DNA of 64,000 bases from Ruegeria haliotis (GTDB lineage Bacteria > Pseudomonadota > Alphaproteobacteria > Rhodobacterales > Rhodobacteraceae), in contig NZ_JABXWT010000005.1 in NCBI RefSeq assembly GCF_013377785.1, positions 111,689 through 175,688 on the forward strand, written 5' to 3'. Positions within the stretch are counted from its first letter, which is position 1. The number at the start of each line of letters is the position of its first letter. The translations under genes were made by a program, and so were the position numbers. The notes beneath the pieces were generated by a model, which worked only from the letters and a program-made list of their open reading frames with translations, did not search any database and was not told where the DNA came from. Positions 34,088-44,003 of this stretch are shown piece by piece.

Positions 34088-37041
34088 CCGAACACTCGCC
34101 CAACTCTGCCTTTCATGCCTCCAGCTTTATGCAGGGGCACAATGCCGAATATTTAGAGCAGCTCTATGCCCAGTACACCAGGAACCCCGGCGCAGTGGAC
34201 GCCGCCTGGGCTGAGTTCTTCAAGGCGATGGGAGATGCCACGCCAGATGTGCAGAAGGAGGCCGAAGGGCCATCCTGGGCCCGCACCGACTGGCCGCCGG
34301 TACCAACGGACGATCTGACCGGCGCGTTGACTGGGGAGTGGGCCGAGATCGATGCCAAAGCGGCCGGACAGAAGATCAAGGACAAAGCCGCCGACAAGGG
34401 CGTTGAAGTCAGCGATGGTCAGATCAAACGCGCTGTACTGGACAGCCTACGAGCGCTGATGCTCATCCGAGCCTACCGCATCCGGGGTCATCTGGCCGCC
34501 GATCTGGACCCGCTGGGCATGCGCGCGGCCAGCAACCACCCCGAGCTGGACCCGAAGACATACGGCTTTACTGACGCCGACATGGATCGGCCAATCTTCA
34601 TCGACAATGTGCTGGGCCTGCAGATGGCAAGCATGCGCCAGATCGTCGAGATCGTGAAGCGGACCTATTGCGGCACCTTTGCGCTGCAATACATGCACAT
34701 CTCAAATCCCGAAGAGGCCGCGTGGCTGAAAGAACGGATCGAGGGGTATGGCAAGGAGATCCAGTTCACCAAGGAAGGCCGCAAGGCGATCCTGAACAAG
34801 ATGGTCGAGGCCGAAGGCTTCGAAAAATTCCTGCATGTGAAATACATGGGCACCAAACGGTTCGGTCTGGACGGCGGTGAGGCACTGATCCCGGCGATGG
34901 AGCAGATCATTAAGCGTGGCGGGGCGCTGGGGGTCAGCGACATTGTCATCGGTATGCCCCACCGGGGCCGTCTGAACATTCTGGCCAACGTGATGGCCAA
35001 GCCTTACCGTGCCATTTTCAACGAATTCCAGGGTGGCAGCTATAAACCCGAAGATGTGGATGGCTCGGGCGACGTCAAATACCACCTCGGCGCGTCCAGT
35101 GACCGTGAGTTTAACGGCAACAGCGTTCACCTGTCATTGACCGCAAACCCCAGCCACCTTGAGGCAGTGAACCCGGTGGTTCTGGGCAAAGTGCGTGCCA
35201 AGCAAGATCAGATGAATGACACCGATCGTTCACGAGTCATGGGTATTCTGCTGCACGGAGACGCGGCCTTTGCTGGTCAGGGTGTCGTGGCCGAGGGCTT
35301 CGGCCTGTCGGGCCTGCGCGGGCACCGAACCGGCGGTACGATGCATATTGTGGTGAACAATCAGATCGGGTTCACCACCGCGCCGCATTTCAGCCGGTCC
35401 AGCCCTTATCCGACCGACATCGCCCTGATGGTCGAGGCGCCGATTTTCCACGTCAATGGCGATGACCCCGAGGCCGTGGTTCATGCGGCCAAGGTGGCGA
35501 CCGAGTTCCGCCAGAAGTTCCATAAAGACGTCGTCATCGATATCTTCTGCTATCGCCGGTTTGGTCATAACGAGGGCGATGAGCCCATGTTCACCAACCC
35601 GATCATGTACAAGAAGATCAAGACGCACAAAACCACGCTCAGCCTTTATACCGAGCGGCTGGTCAAGGACGGTCTGATCCCCGAAGGTGAGATCGAGGAT
35701 ATGAAAGCCGCCTTCCAGGCACATCTGAACGATGAGTTCGAGGCCGGAAAAGACTACAAGCCCAACAAGGCCGACTGGCTGGATGGTCGCTGGTCACATC
35801 TGGACAAAAACAAGGACGAATATGTACGTGGTGAAACGGCCATTTCGCCAGAGACACTGACCGACGTAGGAAAGGCCCTGACGCATGCGCCAGCGGACAT
35901 CTCGCTGCACAAGACAGTGGGTCGGCTACTGGATCACAAAAAGAAGATGTTCGACTCGGGCACAGGGTTCGACTGGGCGACCGGCGAGGCATTGGCGTTT
36001 GGCTCGTTGCTAACCGAGGGTTATCCGGTTCGCCTGTCGGGTCAGGACGCGACGCGTGGGACATTCAGTCAACGCCATTCTGGCTTCGTCCATCAGGAAA
36101 ACGAAGAGCGGTATTATCCGCTGAACAACATCCGCGCAGGACAGTCGCATTATGATGTGATTGACTCGATGCTCAGCGAATATGCGGTGTTGGGATTTGA
36201 GTATGGCTATTCCCTGGCTGAACCCAACGCGCTAACTCTGTGGGAAGCGCAGTTCGGCGATTTCGCCAACGGCGCACAGATCATGTTCGACCAGTTCATC
36301 AGCTCGGGCGAAAGCAAGTGGTTGCGGATGTCCGGTCTGGTCTGCCTGCTGCCGCACGGGTTCGAAGGGCAAGGGCCTGAACACTCGTCCGCGCGATTGG
36401 AGCGGTTCCTGCAGATGTGCGGCCAAGACAACTGGATCGTAGCGAACTGTACGACACCTGCGAACTATTTCCACATCCTGCGCCGTCAGTTGCACCGGAC
36501 CTTCCGCAAACCGCTGATTCTGGTGACGCCCAAGTCGTTGCTGCGCCACAAGATGGCGATCAGCACGGCCGAGGATTTCACCACCGGGTCCAGCTTCCAT
36601 AGGGTGCTGTGGGATGACGCGCAGAAAGGCAACTCGGACACAACGCTGGTGAAAGATGACAAGATCAAGCGCGTGGTGATGTGTTCGGGTAAGGTTTATT
36701 ACGATCTGCTGGAAGAACGAGACGCGCGGGGCATCGACGATGTCTACCTGTTGCGGATCGAACAGTATTACCCCTTCCCCGCGCACTCGCTGATCAATGA
36801 GCTTGAGCGTTTCAAAGGGGCCGAGATCATCTGGTGTCAGGAAGAGCCCAAGAATCAGGGTGCCTGGTCCTTCATCGAACCCAATATCGAATGGGTGCTG
36901 ACTCGCATCGGCGCCGACAACAAACGACCGCGCTATGTCGGTCGCGCAACCTCGGCCTCGCCCGCGACGGGTCTGGCCAGCCAACACAAAGCCCAACAAG
37001 AAGCGCTCGTGAACGAAGCGCTGAGCATCGAAGGAAAGTAA
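34084..37041 (+). CDS. sucA: 2-oxoglutarate dehydrogenase E1
   Basis: A 985-residue thiamine diphosphate enzyme that decarboxylates 2-oxoglutarate. The N-terminal lead-in FMQGHNAEYLEQLYAQY, the substrate-site HRGRLNIL with its conserved His, and the ThDP-site GDAAF...NNQIGFTT region are visible. The C-terminal transketolase-like half ends normally. sucB follows after 3 bp. Confidence 0.96.
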   Translation: MTEHSPNSAFHASSFMQGHNAEYLEQLYAQYTRNPGAVDAAWAEFFKAMGDATPDVQKEAEGPSWARTDWPPVPTDDLTGALTGEWAEIDAKAAGQKIKDKAADKGVEVSDGQIKRAVLDSLRALMLIRAYRIRGHLAADLDPLGMRAASNHPELDPKTYGFTDADMDRPIFIDNVLGLQMASMRQIVEIVKRTYCGTFALQYMHISNPEEAAWLKERIEGYGKEIQFTKEGRKAILNKMVEAEGFEKFLHVKYMGTKRFGLDGGEALIPAMEQIIKRGGALGVSDIVIGMPHRGRLNILANVMAKPYRAIFNEFQGGSYKPEDVDGSGDVKYHLGASSDREFNGNSVHLSLTANPSHLEAVNPVVLGKVRAKQDQMNDTDRSRVMGILLHGDAAFAGQGVVAEGFGLSGLRGHRTGGTMHIVVNNQIGFTTAPHFSRSSPYPTDIALMVEAPIFHVNGDDPEAVVHAAKVATEFRQKFHKDVVIDIFCYRRFGHNEGDEPMFTNPIMYKKIKTHKTTLSLYTERLVKDGLIPEGEIEDMKAAFQAHLNDEFEAGKDYKPNKADWLDGRWSHLDKNKDEYVRGETAISPETLTDVGKALTHAPADISLHKTVGRLLDHKKKMFDSGTGFDWATGEALAFGSLLTEGYPVRLSGQDATRGTFSQRHSGFVHQENEERYYPLNNIRAGQSHYDVIDSMLSEYAVLGFEYGYSLAEPNALTLWEAQFGDFANGAQIMFDQFISSGESKWLRMSGLVCLLPHGFEGQGPEHSSARLERFLQMCGQDNWIVANCTTPANYFHILRRQLHRTFRKPLILVTPKSLLRHKMAISTAEDFTTGSSFHRVLWDDAQKGNSDTTLVKDDKIKRVVMCSGKVYYDLLEERDARGIDDVYLLRIEQYYPFPAHSLINELERFKGAEIIWCQEEPKNQGAWSFIEPNIEWVLTRIGADNKRPRYVGRATSASPATGLASQHKAQQEALVNEALSIEGK

Positions 37042-37044
37042 GCG

Positions 37045-38562
37045 ATGACGATTGAAGTTCGTGTTCCCACGCTTGGCGAGTCGGTCACCGAAGCCACGGT
37101 TGCGACCTGGTTCAAGAAACCTGGCGATGCCGTAGCCGTGGATGAAATGTTGTGTGAGCTGGAGACCGACAAGGTCACAGTTGAAGTGCCCTCGCCCTCC
37201 GCAGGTGTAATGGGCGAGATCGTTGCCGCCGAAGGCGAGACCGTCGGCGTGAACGCCCTGCTGGCTACCATCACCGCCGGTGAAGGCACAGCCCCTGCTC
37301 CGGCACCCGCTGCCGCTCCGGCCCCTGCTGCGGCCCCGGCTGCCTCGGGTGGCAGCGTTGATGTCATGGTGCCGACGCTGGGTGAATCGGTCACCGAGGC
37401 CACCGTGTCAACCTGGTTCAAGCAGGTAGGCGAGAGCGTCGCGCAGGACGAGATGCTGTGTGAGTTGGAGACCGACAAGGTCTCGGTTGAGGTTCCGGCC
37501 CCAGCAGCAGGTGTACTTGCAGAAATCGTGGCCCCAGAAGGCGCGACCGTGGATGCAAGCGCAAAACTCGCAGTCATCTCGGGCGCGGCAGCAGGCGCAA
37601 CTATGGCACCGGCAGCTGTTGCAGCGGCCCCGGGCACGGCAACAACCACAGGCAAAGACGTGGCAAATGCTCCGTCCGCTGAAAAGGCGATGGCCGAGGC
37701 TGGTCTGTCCGCCGGTCAGGTCAGCGGCACAGGTCGCGATGGTCGGATCATGAAAGAAGACGTGGCCCGTGCGGTTGCAACGGCTTCGGCTCCAGCGCCT
37801 GCGGCGGCTGTGCCCTCCCCCGCTGCCCAGGCCCCGCGCGCACCTGTCGCCGCCCAGGATGAGGCACGCGAAGAGCGTGTGCGTATGACCCGTCTTCGTC
37901 AGACCATTGCCAAGCGCCTGAAAGATGCACAGAACGCTGCGGCAATCCTGACCACCTTTAACGAGGTGGACATGACAGAGGTGATGGCCCTGCGGAACGA
38001 ATACAAAGAGCTGTTCCTAAAGAAGCATGGCGTAAAACTGGGCTTTATGTCCTTCTTCACCAAGGCTTGCTGTCACGCCCTAAAAGAAGTGCCCGAGGTC
38101 AACGCCGAGATCGACGGCACTGACATCGTCTACAAGAACTTCGTGCATATGGGCGTCGCTGCCGGTACGCCGCAGGGTCTGGTCGTGCCGGTCATCCGCG
38201 ATGCCGATGCCATGTCCTTCGCTGACATTGAAAAGGCCATCGCCGAAAAGGGCAAGCGCGCCCGTGATGGCAAGCTGAGCATGGCCGAAATGCAGGGCGG
38301 CACCTTCACCATCTCGAATGGCGGCGTCTATGGCTCGTTGATGTCATCACCGATCCTGAACCCACCGCAATCGGGCATTCTGGGCATGCACAAAATCCAG
38401 GACCGTCCGATGGCCATCAATGGCGAGGTCAAAATCCGCCCGATGATGTATTTGGCGCTGTCGTATGACCACCGGATCGTAGACGGCAAGGGCGCAGTGA
38501 CGTTCCTTGTACGTGTAAAAGAGGCGTTGGAAGATCCGCGCCGCCTGCTGATGGATCTGTAA
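37045..38562 (+). CDS. sucB: Dihydrolipoyl succinyltransferase (E2) with two lipoyl domains
   Basis: A 505-residue E2 of the 2-oxoglutarate dehydrogenase complex. Two lipoyl domains, each with an ETDKV lipoylation site (Lys at about 43 and 148), are joined by Ala/Pro-rich linkers. Next come a peripheral subunit-binding domain ([20 protein letters not shown]) and the acyltransferase core with [12 protein letters not shown]. Two lipoyl domains are common in this family in Rhodobacteraceae, against one in E. coli. Confidence 0.95.
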   Translation: MTIEVRVPTLGESVTEATVATWFKKPGDAVAVDEMLCELETDKVTVEVPSPSAGVMGEIVAAEGETVGVNALLATITAGEGTAPAPAPAAAPAPAAAPAASGGSVDVMVPTLGESVTEATVSTWFKQVGESVAQDEMLCELETDKVSVEVPAPAAGVLAEIVAPEGATVDASAKLAVISGAAAGATMAPAAVAAAPGTATTTGKDVANAPSAEKAMAEAGLSAGQVSGTGRDGRIMKEDVARAVATASAPAPAAAVPSPAAQAPRAPVAAQDEAREERVRMTRLRQTIAKRLKDAQNAAAILTTFNEVDMTEVMALRNEYKELFLKKHGVKLGFMSFFTKACCHALKEVPEVNAEIDGTDIVYKNFVHMGVAAGTPQGLVVPVIRDADAMSFADIEKAIAEKGKRARDGKLSMAEMQGGTFTISNGGVYGSLMSSPILNPPQSGILGMHKIQDRPMAINGEVKIRPMMYLALSYDHRIVDGKGAVTFLVRVKEALEDPRRLLMDL

Positions 38563-38564
38563 TC

Positions 38565-38834
38565 ATGGCAACCCATGTACTCTGGCAAGCCGATGTCGCC
38601 GACTTCGACGTCTGGCTGAAAGTGTTCCGCGAGGACAAGCCGATGCGAGAGGCCGCGGGTATCCGCGATCTCCACATCTGGAAAGACCCGGATCAACGTG
38701 ATCACGCGGTCGCGATGTTCGAAGTCACGGATCTGGCGAAGGCTCGGAATTTCTTCGACTCAGAGGAACTGGCCATGCATCACGAACGCGGTGGCATCGC
38801 ACATATTCAGGTAAAACTGCTGACGCCAGTCTAA
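38565..38834 (+). CDS. Small dimeric-barrel-like protein downstream of sucB
   Basis: An 89-residue protein, MATHVLWQADVADFDVWLKV, with a ferredoxin-like beta-alpha-beta pattern like antibiotic-monooxygenase or DUF1330-type proteins. It starts 2 bp after the sucB stop, so it should be co-transcribed. No active-site motif is recognised. Function unknown. Confidence 0.6.
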   Translation: MATHVLWQADVADFDVWLKVFREDKPMREAAGIRDLHIWKDPDQRDHAVAMFEVTDLAKARNFFDSEELAMHHERGGIAHIQVKLLTPV

Positions 38835-38895
38835 GCCCATAACTTGCGCCCTGTTGTTCTGGCAGGCGCAAGTTCTAATCAAGGAAACTGATCGG

Positions 38896-39285
38896 ATGAC
38901 TGCGGAACTGACCGTCCTGACATTGGCAGCCCTGCTTTGGGTCGTTCAATTCGCAGTGTATCTGGCTGCGGGGCACGGCAAGATCGATTTGGGCCATGCA
39001 ATTGGCCCACGTGACACACCTTTTGACAAGCCCGGTGCGTCCGGGCGTCTGCATCGCGCGCTGAGCAACCATACCGAGGGGCTGGTTCTGTTTGCCATCG
39101 CCTCTTTGGTCATCACCGTCTCCGGACAGTCCAACGGCTTTTCTGCGACATGCGCGTGGATCTACCTGATCGCGCGGGCACTGTATGTCCCGGCCTATGC
39201 CTTTGGCTGGACGCCTTGGCGTACCGTGATCTGGTTAATCGGACTGATCGCGACCACTGCAATGCTGTTGGCGGCCGTGTTTTGA
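38896..39285 (+). CDS. MAPEG family membrane protein
   Basis: A 129-residue protein with four hydrophobic segments and the MAPEG pattern of a charged loop, RLHRALSNHTEGLVLF, between helices 1 and 2. Eukaryotic members handle glutathione conjugates; bacterial ones of this length have no set role. AAGGA precedes ATG 38896. It lies between sucB and lpd on the same strand. Confidence 0.8.
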   Translation: MTAELTVLTLAALLWVVQFAVYLAAGHGKIDLGHAIGPRDTPFDKPGASGRLHRALSNHTEGLVLFAIASLVITVSGQSNGFSATCAWIYLIARALYVPAYAFGWTPWRTVIWLIGLIATTAMLLAAVF

Positions 39286-39373
39286 TTCAACCGACCGCAT
39301 GGATTATTCAAATGGGGAATGAATTGCGTACTAGAACGCGCAGCCAGCCCCGCCAAATACAAGGACCTGACAA

Positions 39374-40762
39374 ATGGCAAACTATGACGTCATCGTAATC
39401 GGAGCAGGCCCCGGCGGCTATGTCTGCGCCATCCGCTGCGCCCAGCTGGGATTGAAAACTGCCGTGGTCGAAGGGGGCGAGACGCTGGGCGGCACATGCC
39501 TGAACGTGGGGTGCATCCCGTCCAAGGCGCTGCTGCATGCCAGCCATCAGTTGCACGAGGCCGAGCATAACTTTGCCAAGATGGGCCTGAAGGGCAAAAG
39601 CCCGTCGGTCGATTGGAAACAGATGCAGGCCTACAAGGAAGAGGTCATCGACGGCAACACCAAGGGCATCGAATTTCTGTTCAAGAAGAACAAGATCGAC
39701 TGGCTGAAAGGTTGGGGTTCGATCCCTGCCGCCGGTCAGGTCAAAGTGGGAGATGAGGTCCATACCGCCAAGAACATCATCATCGCATCGGGGTCCGAGC
39801 CATCGTCGCTGCCCGGCGTGGAGGTCGATGAAAAGATCGTCGTCACCTCGACAGGTGCGTTGGCGCTGAACAAGATCCCAAAAAAGATGGTCGTGATCGG
39901 TGCTGGTGTCATCGGGCTGGAACTGGGTTCGGTCTATAGCCGTTTGGGGGCCGAGGTGACCGTGATCGAATTCCTCAAAGAAATCACTCCGGGCATGGAC
40001 CCCGAGGTACAGAAGACATTCCAGCGCATCCTCAAGAAACAGGGCCTGAAATTCATCATGGGTGCAGCGGTGCAAAAGACCGAAGCCACCAAGACCAAGG
40101 CCAAGGTCTCTTACAAGCTGCTCAAGGACGACAGCGAGCACGTGATCGATGCTGACACTGTACTGGTTGCGACGGGCCGCAAGCCCTTCTCGGATGGTTT
40201 GGGGCTGGATGCCTTGGGCGTCGAGATGACCCCGCGCGGGCAGATCAAGGTGGGTGCCGACTGGCAGACCAACGTGCAGGGTATCTATGCCATTGGCGAC
40301 GTCACCGAAGGCCCGATGCTGGCGCACAAGGCCGAAGATGAAGGCATGGCTGCGGCCGAACAGGTGGCAGGCAAACATGGCCATGTGAACTATGGCGTCA
40401 TTCCGGGCGTGATCTACACCTGGCCCGAGGTTGCCACTGTGGGCGAGACCGAAGAAACGCTCAAGGAACAGGGCCGGGCCTACAAGGTCGGCAAGTTCAT
40501 GTTCATGGGCAATGGCCGCGCCAAGGCGAACTTTGCCGCCGACGGGTTTGTGAAGATACTGGCCGACAAGGAAACCGACCGCATCCTGGGGGCACATATT
40601 ATCGGCCCCGCCGCAGGCGATCTGATCCACGAAGTTTGCGTGGCGATGGAATTCGGCGCCTCGGCCGAAGATCTGGCGCTGACTTGCCACGCCCACCCGA
40701 CCTATTCCGAAGCGGTTCGCGAAGCAGCACTCGCCTGTGGCGACGGGCCAATTCACTCATAG
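39374..40762 (+). CDS. lpdA: Dihydrolipoyl dehydrogenase (E3)
   Basis: A 462-residue flavoenzyme that reoxidises lipoamide and reduces [15 protein letters not shown] binds FAD, and [13 protein letters not shown] holds the redox disulfide Cys 42/Cys 47. The C-terminal [13 protein letters not shown] holds the catalytic His and Glu. It is the last gene of the suc operon and probably serves the SucAB complex. A repeat element and terminator follow. Confidence 0.96.
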   Translation: MANYDVIVIGAGPGGYVCAIRCAQLGLKTAVVEGGETLGGTCLNVGCIPSKALLHASHQLHEAEHNFAKMGLKGKSPSVDWKQMQAYKEEVIDGNTKGIEFLFKKNKIDWLKGWGSIPAAGQVKVGDEVHTAKNIIIASGSEPSSLPGVEVDEKIVVTSTGALALNKIPKKMVVIGAGVIGLELGSVYSRLGAEVTVIEFLKEITPGMDPEVQKTFQRILKKQGLKFIMGAAVQKTEATKTKAKVSYKLLKDDSEHVIDADTVLVATGRKPFSDGLGLDALGVEMTPRGQIKVGADWQTNVQGIYAIGDVTEGPMLAHKAEDEGMAAAEQVAGKHGHVNYGVIPGVIYTWPEVATVGETEETLKEQGRAYKVGKFMFMGNGRAKANFAADGFVKILADKETDRILGAHIIGPAAGDLIHEVCVAMEFGASAEDLALTCHAHPTYSEAVREAALACGDGPIHS

Positions 40763-40806
40763 CTCCGGGCGAAATAAATCCAGTTCATGCGAGGCTCTGC
40801 CTCGCG

Positions 40807-40876
40807 CTCCGAGGTATTTTCAGCCAGATGAAGCGAAGGATCCCCTGTTCATCTGGCCCATAAATATCTCGGGGGA
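40807..40876. repeat. Large imperfect inverted repeat after lpdA
   Basis: CTCCGAGGTATTTTCAGCCA extended to 40832 pairs with the right arm at 40848-40876, which reads back as CTCCCCCGAGATATTTATGG and on. The arms are about 26-29 nt with 5-6 mismatches. I recall similar hairpin elements at gene ends in many Rhodobacteraceae genomes, so this may be one copy of a dispersed family. Confidence 0.65.
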
Positions 40877-40894
40877 GGCGCGGCTTGCCGCGGT

Positions 40895-40915
40895 GGGGGC
40901 AGCGCCCCCCTTTTT
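40895..40915 (+). terminator. Terminator of the suc-lpd operon
   Basis: GGGGGC and GCCCCC form a stem with a short AGC loop, followed by C and TTTTT at 40911-40915. Confidence 0.75.
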
Positions 40916-41519
40916 ACCACATCGTTTTCTCGGCCCGTGCGCCCCAGTCTTCATCATAACGTGCGCCGCCTTCCTCGCCGGCGGTCATTTCGGCAAGAAT
41001 CTCGCCTACCGTGGGCAAATTGACTGCTTCATCAACACCGCTCCACATTCCAGCCCGCATCAGAGCACGGGCACATTGTGAATAGATCTCAGCGATTTCG
41101 ATAACGATGACGGTGGCGGGATATTTGCCATTTTTTTCGAAACGAGCGCGCAGGTCTTCGTCTGCTGTCAGGCGGGCGGACCCATTCAAACGGACCACAT
41201 TGTTCGATCCTGGAGCTATGAACATCAGCGATACACGAGAGTCCCGGACGATATTGCGCAGCGAATCCAAACGATTGTTACCCCGCCAATCCGGAAGAGC
41301 CAGCGTGCCGGGATCAAGTTCCAACACGACCGGCCCATCATCCCCACGCGGACTGCCATCCACGCCTTCCGGGCCGACGGTACTGAGGACACACAGACGC
41401 GACGCCATGATCCATTTGCGATACAGCGGCGTCAGGCGACGCGCTACCTTGCGCAAGGCAGGGGCACCGGGATTGCCATACAGTCCCTCCAGCGCGGCTA
41501 TGTCTTCAATGAACTCCAT
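40914..41519 (-). CDS. Pyridoxamine 5'-phosphate oxidase-like FMN protein
   Basis: Starting at ATG 41519 the protein has 201 residues; a TTG at 41528 is also in frame. The fold is an FMN-binding split barrel: LCVLSTVGPEGVDGSPRGDDG, then LPDWRGNNRLDSLRNI, then SLMFIAPG. Enzymes of this subfamily use FMN or F420-like cofactors in redox reactions and are not PdxH itself. Its start overlaps the end of plsC by 14 bp. Substrate unknown. Confidence 0.8.
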   Translation of the reverse strand: MEFIEDIAALEGLYGNPGAPALRKVARRLTPLYRKWIMASRLCVLSTVGPEGVDGSPRGDDGPVVLELDPGTLALPDWRGNNRLDSLRNIVRDSRVSLMFIAPGSNNVVRLNGSARLTADEDLRARFEKNGKYPATVIVIEIAEIYSQCARALMRAGMWSGVDEAVNLPTVGEILAEMTAGEEGGARYDEDWGARAEKTMW

Positions 41520-42246
41520 CCGGATCAAACCCCACTTCCCGCATCAATTCGTTTGAGCGCGCTTCGATCACATCTTCCAGTCGCTCAATGAATTCATTTC
41601 GCGCAACACCCGGTGCGATCGGATCGAGGAAATCGACAGTCGCAAGCCCGGGTTTGCGCAGAATACCAGTGCGGGGCCAAAAAACGCCCGCATTGGTCGC
41701 GACCGGAACGCAGGGAAACCCGAGACCCTCGTACAAAATGGCGGTGCCGACCTTGTAAGGTTTACGAACGCCAGGCGCGACCCGGGTACCCTGTGGGTAG
41801 ATCACCAGCTGACCCGGCTCGGTAAACTCGTTGGCCACGTCTTTGACCATCTTGGCCACTGCCGCACCCTTCTTGCCGCGGTTGACCGGAATACAACCCA
41901 GACGGCGGGCATACAGGCCAATGACCGGTGTCCACAGCAGCTCTCGCTTCATGATGAATTTGCCGTGGGGCACCGCGTTGAAGATCATAATGATGTCGAG
42001 AAAGGACTGATGCTTGGCGCCAACCACAACTTCGCCAACGGGCACAGATCCGCGTACCTCGCAGCGGATGCCGACCATCCACCGCGCCAGCCACATCGTG
42101 CTGCGGGCATAGGTCTTGCAGGCCTGCAGCGCGCCGCGTTTGGCAAACAGGGCATAAGGCAGAAACACGATACCAAGGATCAGCATCCAGACGTAAATTG
42201 CGATCATGAAGATCAGCGAGCGGACCCATTGAATGGCCATGAACAT
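41506..42246 (-). CDS. plsC: 1-acylglycerol-3-phosphate acyltransferase
   Basis: A 246-residue membrane-anchored enzyme that adds the second acyl chain to make phosphatidic acid. Hydrophobic segments occupy 5-32. HX4D is HQSFLD (His 79, Asp 84), and the second motif is YPQGTR, with Gln in place of the usual Glu, as occurs in other members. Its ATG overlaps the ftsX TGA by one base. Confidence 0.9.
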   Translation of the reverse strand: MFMAIQWVRSLIFMIAIYVWMLILGIVFLPYALFAKRGALQACKTYARSTMWLARWMVGIRCEVRGSVPVGEVVVGAKHQSFLDIIMIFNAVPHGKFIMKRELLWTPVIGLYARRLGCIPVNRGKKGAAVAKMVKDVANEFTEPGQLVIYPQGTRVAPGVRKPYKVGTAILYEGLGFPCVPVATNAGVFWPRTGILRKPGLATVDFLDPIAPGVARNEFIERLEDVIEARSNELMREVGFDPDGVH

Positions 42247-43145
42247 CAGGAAAGCTCCTTCAACTTGCGGCGGGCGGCGGTCCAGGTGGCAAAAAAAGCA
42301 ACCACCGCACCCAACAACGGTATGAGCGCTGGCAAGACCCAGCCACCGCCTTGAAACCCGACCCCGGTCAAGAACCCACCGGCATCCGAGGCCTCGGGCA
42401 ACAGCAGAACGCCAGTCATTCCCAACAGCGTCCCAACAGCGGCCCCCAGCAACGCCCGGTAGGTGAAACGCCGCACAAAGGCCCCGGCAATAAATCGGTC
42501 ACGCGCCCCTACCTGCCGGAGCACTTCGATGATTTGCGCATTCGCAGCCAGCGATGCATTTGCGGCCAACGTGATCATGGCTGCCGTCGCGCCGCCGATC
42601 AGCAGAATAGAAACCCAGCCAAGCCGACGCAAAGACATCGCCGCGTCGACCAGAGGTTCGCGCCATCTGGAATGGTCATCCAGAACCGCCCCGGGCACTT
42701 CGGCTCCCAGCCGCAGGCGCAGACCAGCGGCATCCAGGCCGGGTTCCCCTTCGACAATTTCGATAAGTTGGGGAATGGGCAAGGTATCCAGCGGCAGATC
42801 CGGTCCGAACCAGGGGGATAGCAGTGCAGCCTGCTCATCGCCAGTCAGCGCGCGGGCCGAAGCCACTCCGGGTGTCTGGCGCAACACAGTCAGGGCCGCC
42901 TCGGTTTGGGCCGCTAGTTGTGCAGTCGGCGCGTTGATGCGCAAAGTTGCGGCCCCGGCCAATTCCGTCGCCCAGCGGTCCGCGATCCGACCCGATGCCA
43001 GCGACAGGGCCAAAGCGAACACAGCTAAAAACGCCATCGCGCCGGAGACAAACAGGGTCAGATGTGCGGTATAGCCAGTTGGCGGCACAACGCGGTCCGC
43101 GCGTGTATCCCGGGACAGCAGATTTCGGATGTCACCCTTGCTCAT
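42246..43145 (-). CDS. ftsX: Cell division protein FtsX
   Basis: A 299-residue membrane protein of the FtsX/MacB permease superfamily. A hydrophilic N-terminus precedes membrane segment 1 (about 28-52), then a periplasmic domain, then three more segments near 175, 225 and 265. It partners FtsE to control septal peptidoglycan hydrolases. ATG overlaps the ftsE stop by four bases (ATGA). Confidence 0.9.
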   Translation of the reverse strand: MSKGDIRNLLSRDTRADRVVPPTGYTAHLTLFVSGAMAFLAVFALALSLASGRIADRWATELAGAATLRINAPTAQLAAQTEAALTVLRQTPGVASARALTGDEQAALLSPWFGPDLPLDTLPIPQLIEIVEGEPGLDAAGLRLRLGAEVPGAVLDDHSRWREPLVDAAMSLRRLGWVSILLIGGATAAMITLAANASLAANAQIIEVLRQVGARDRFIAGAFVRRFTYRALLGAAVGTLLGMTGVLLLPEASDAGGFLTGVGFQGGGWVLPALIPLLGAVVAFFATWTAARRKLKELS

Positions 43146-43819
43146 AGATCCGCCCCTGCCAGTTGTAACTTGCGCTGAGAAATACGCAGGACACGGGCCT
43201 GAATCTGGCTTTTTGCAGCGCGGATCAGGCTGAGGTCATGGGTGGCAAACAGCACGGTTTTACCCATCCGATTGAGCTCGATCAGCAATCGCAGCAAACG
43301 TTGAGACATCTCCCAATCGACGTTTCCGGTCGGTTCATCGGCCAACACCACATCCGGAGACAGGATAACGGCGCGGGCCAGCGCCGCGCGCTGCCGCTCA
43401 CCACCCGACAATTCCGGCGGGCGCGCATCCAGTCGCGTGCCAAGCCCCACCCAGCTTAGCAATTCGGTCAGGTCGCCATGTTCCGAAGATTCAGACCGCC
43501 CTGACACCATCAATGGCAGGGCCACGTTTTCTGCCAGTGTCATGTGATCCAGAAACTGACAATTCTGATGCACGACACCAACCCGCCGACGCAAAAGCGC
43601 CATCTGGTCACGATCAAGCGTCGAGATATCTTGATCGAATGCACTCAACCGCCCTGAAGTCGGCAGCAGTGCCCCATAGCACAGCTTGAGCAATGTGGTC
43701 TTACCTGATCCGGACGGGCCGGTCAGAAAATGGAACGAACCCGGCTGCAATTCAACTGAGACGTTGCTCAGAAGTTCACCATCGCCATAGGTGTAGCTGA
43801 CATTTTCCAGCTCGATCAC
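43142..43819 (-). CDS. ftsE: Cell division ATP-binding protein FtsE
   Basis: A 225-residue ABC ATPase. Walker A is GPSGSGKT (34-41), the signature LSGGERQR, and Walker B VVLADEPTGNVD. IELENVSYTYGDGELL is the usual opening. It pairs with FtsX. The upstream 184 bp are shared with the divergent zinc-ribbon gene. Confidence 0.94.
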   Translation of the reverse strand: MIELENVSYTYGDGELLSNVSVELQPGSFHFLTGPSGSGKTTLLKLCYGALLPTSGRLSAFDQDISTLDRDQMALLRRRVGVVHQNCQFLDHMTLAENVALPLMVSGRSESSEHGDLTELLSWVGLGTRLDARPPELSGGERQRAALARAVILSPDVVLADEPTGNVDWEMSQRLLRLLIELNRMGKTVLFATHDLSLIRAAKSQIQARVLRISQRKLQLAGADL

Positions 43820-44003
43820 GCGTGTCCCCAGTTCTTCTTCCGCCCTTCTTGCCCGAGCGCGGTTGCGGTTTCAATGCCTGCACCGGGTCGAATTGGTGAC
43901 ACTTGACCCATGTAACCGAAAACGCCCTTTGCTGTTGGGTCTTAACGGAATATCATCCCTGAAAAAACCACTATAAGGCCACCGACAGGCCGGGAGAGGC
44001 AGC

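Noticed and set aside
38697..38706. CGTGATCACG inside the gene at 38565
   Set aside because: In coding sequence, single copy, with no partner at 21 bp, so treated as chance.
39308..40756. Long antisense ORF (482 codons) opposite lpdA
   Set aside because: It mirrors a highly conserved E3 gene. GC-rich codon use leaves the opposite frame open. The translation is rich in His, Arg and Gln with no family motif.
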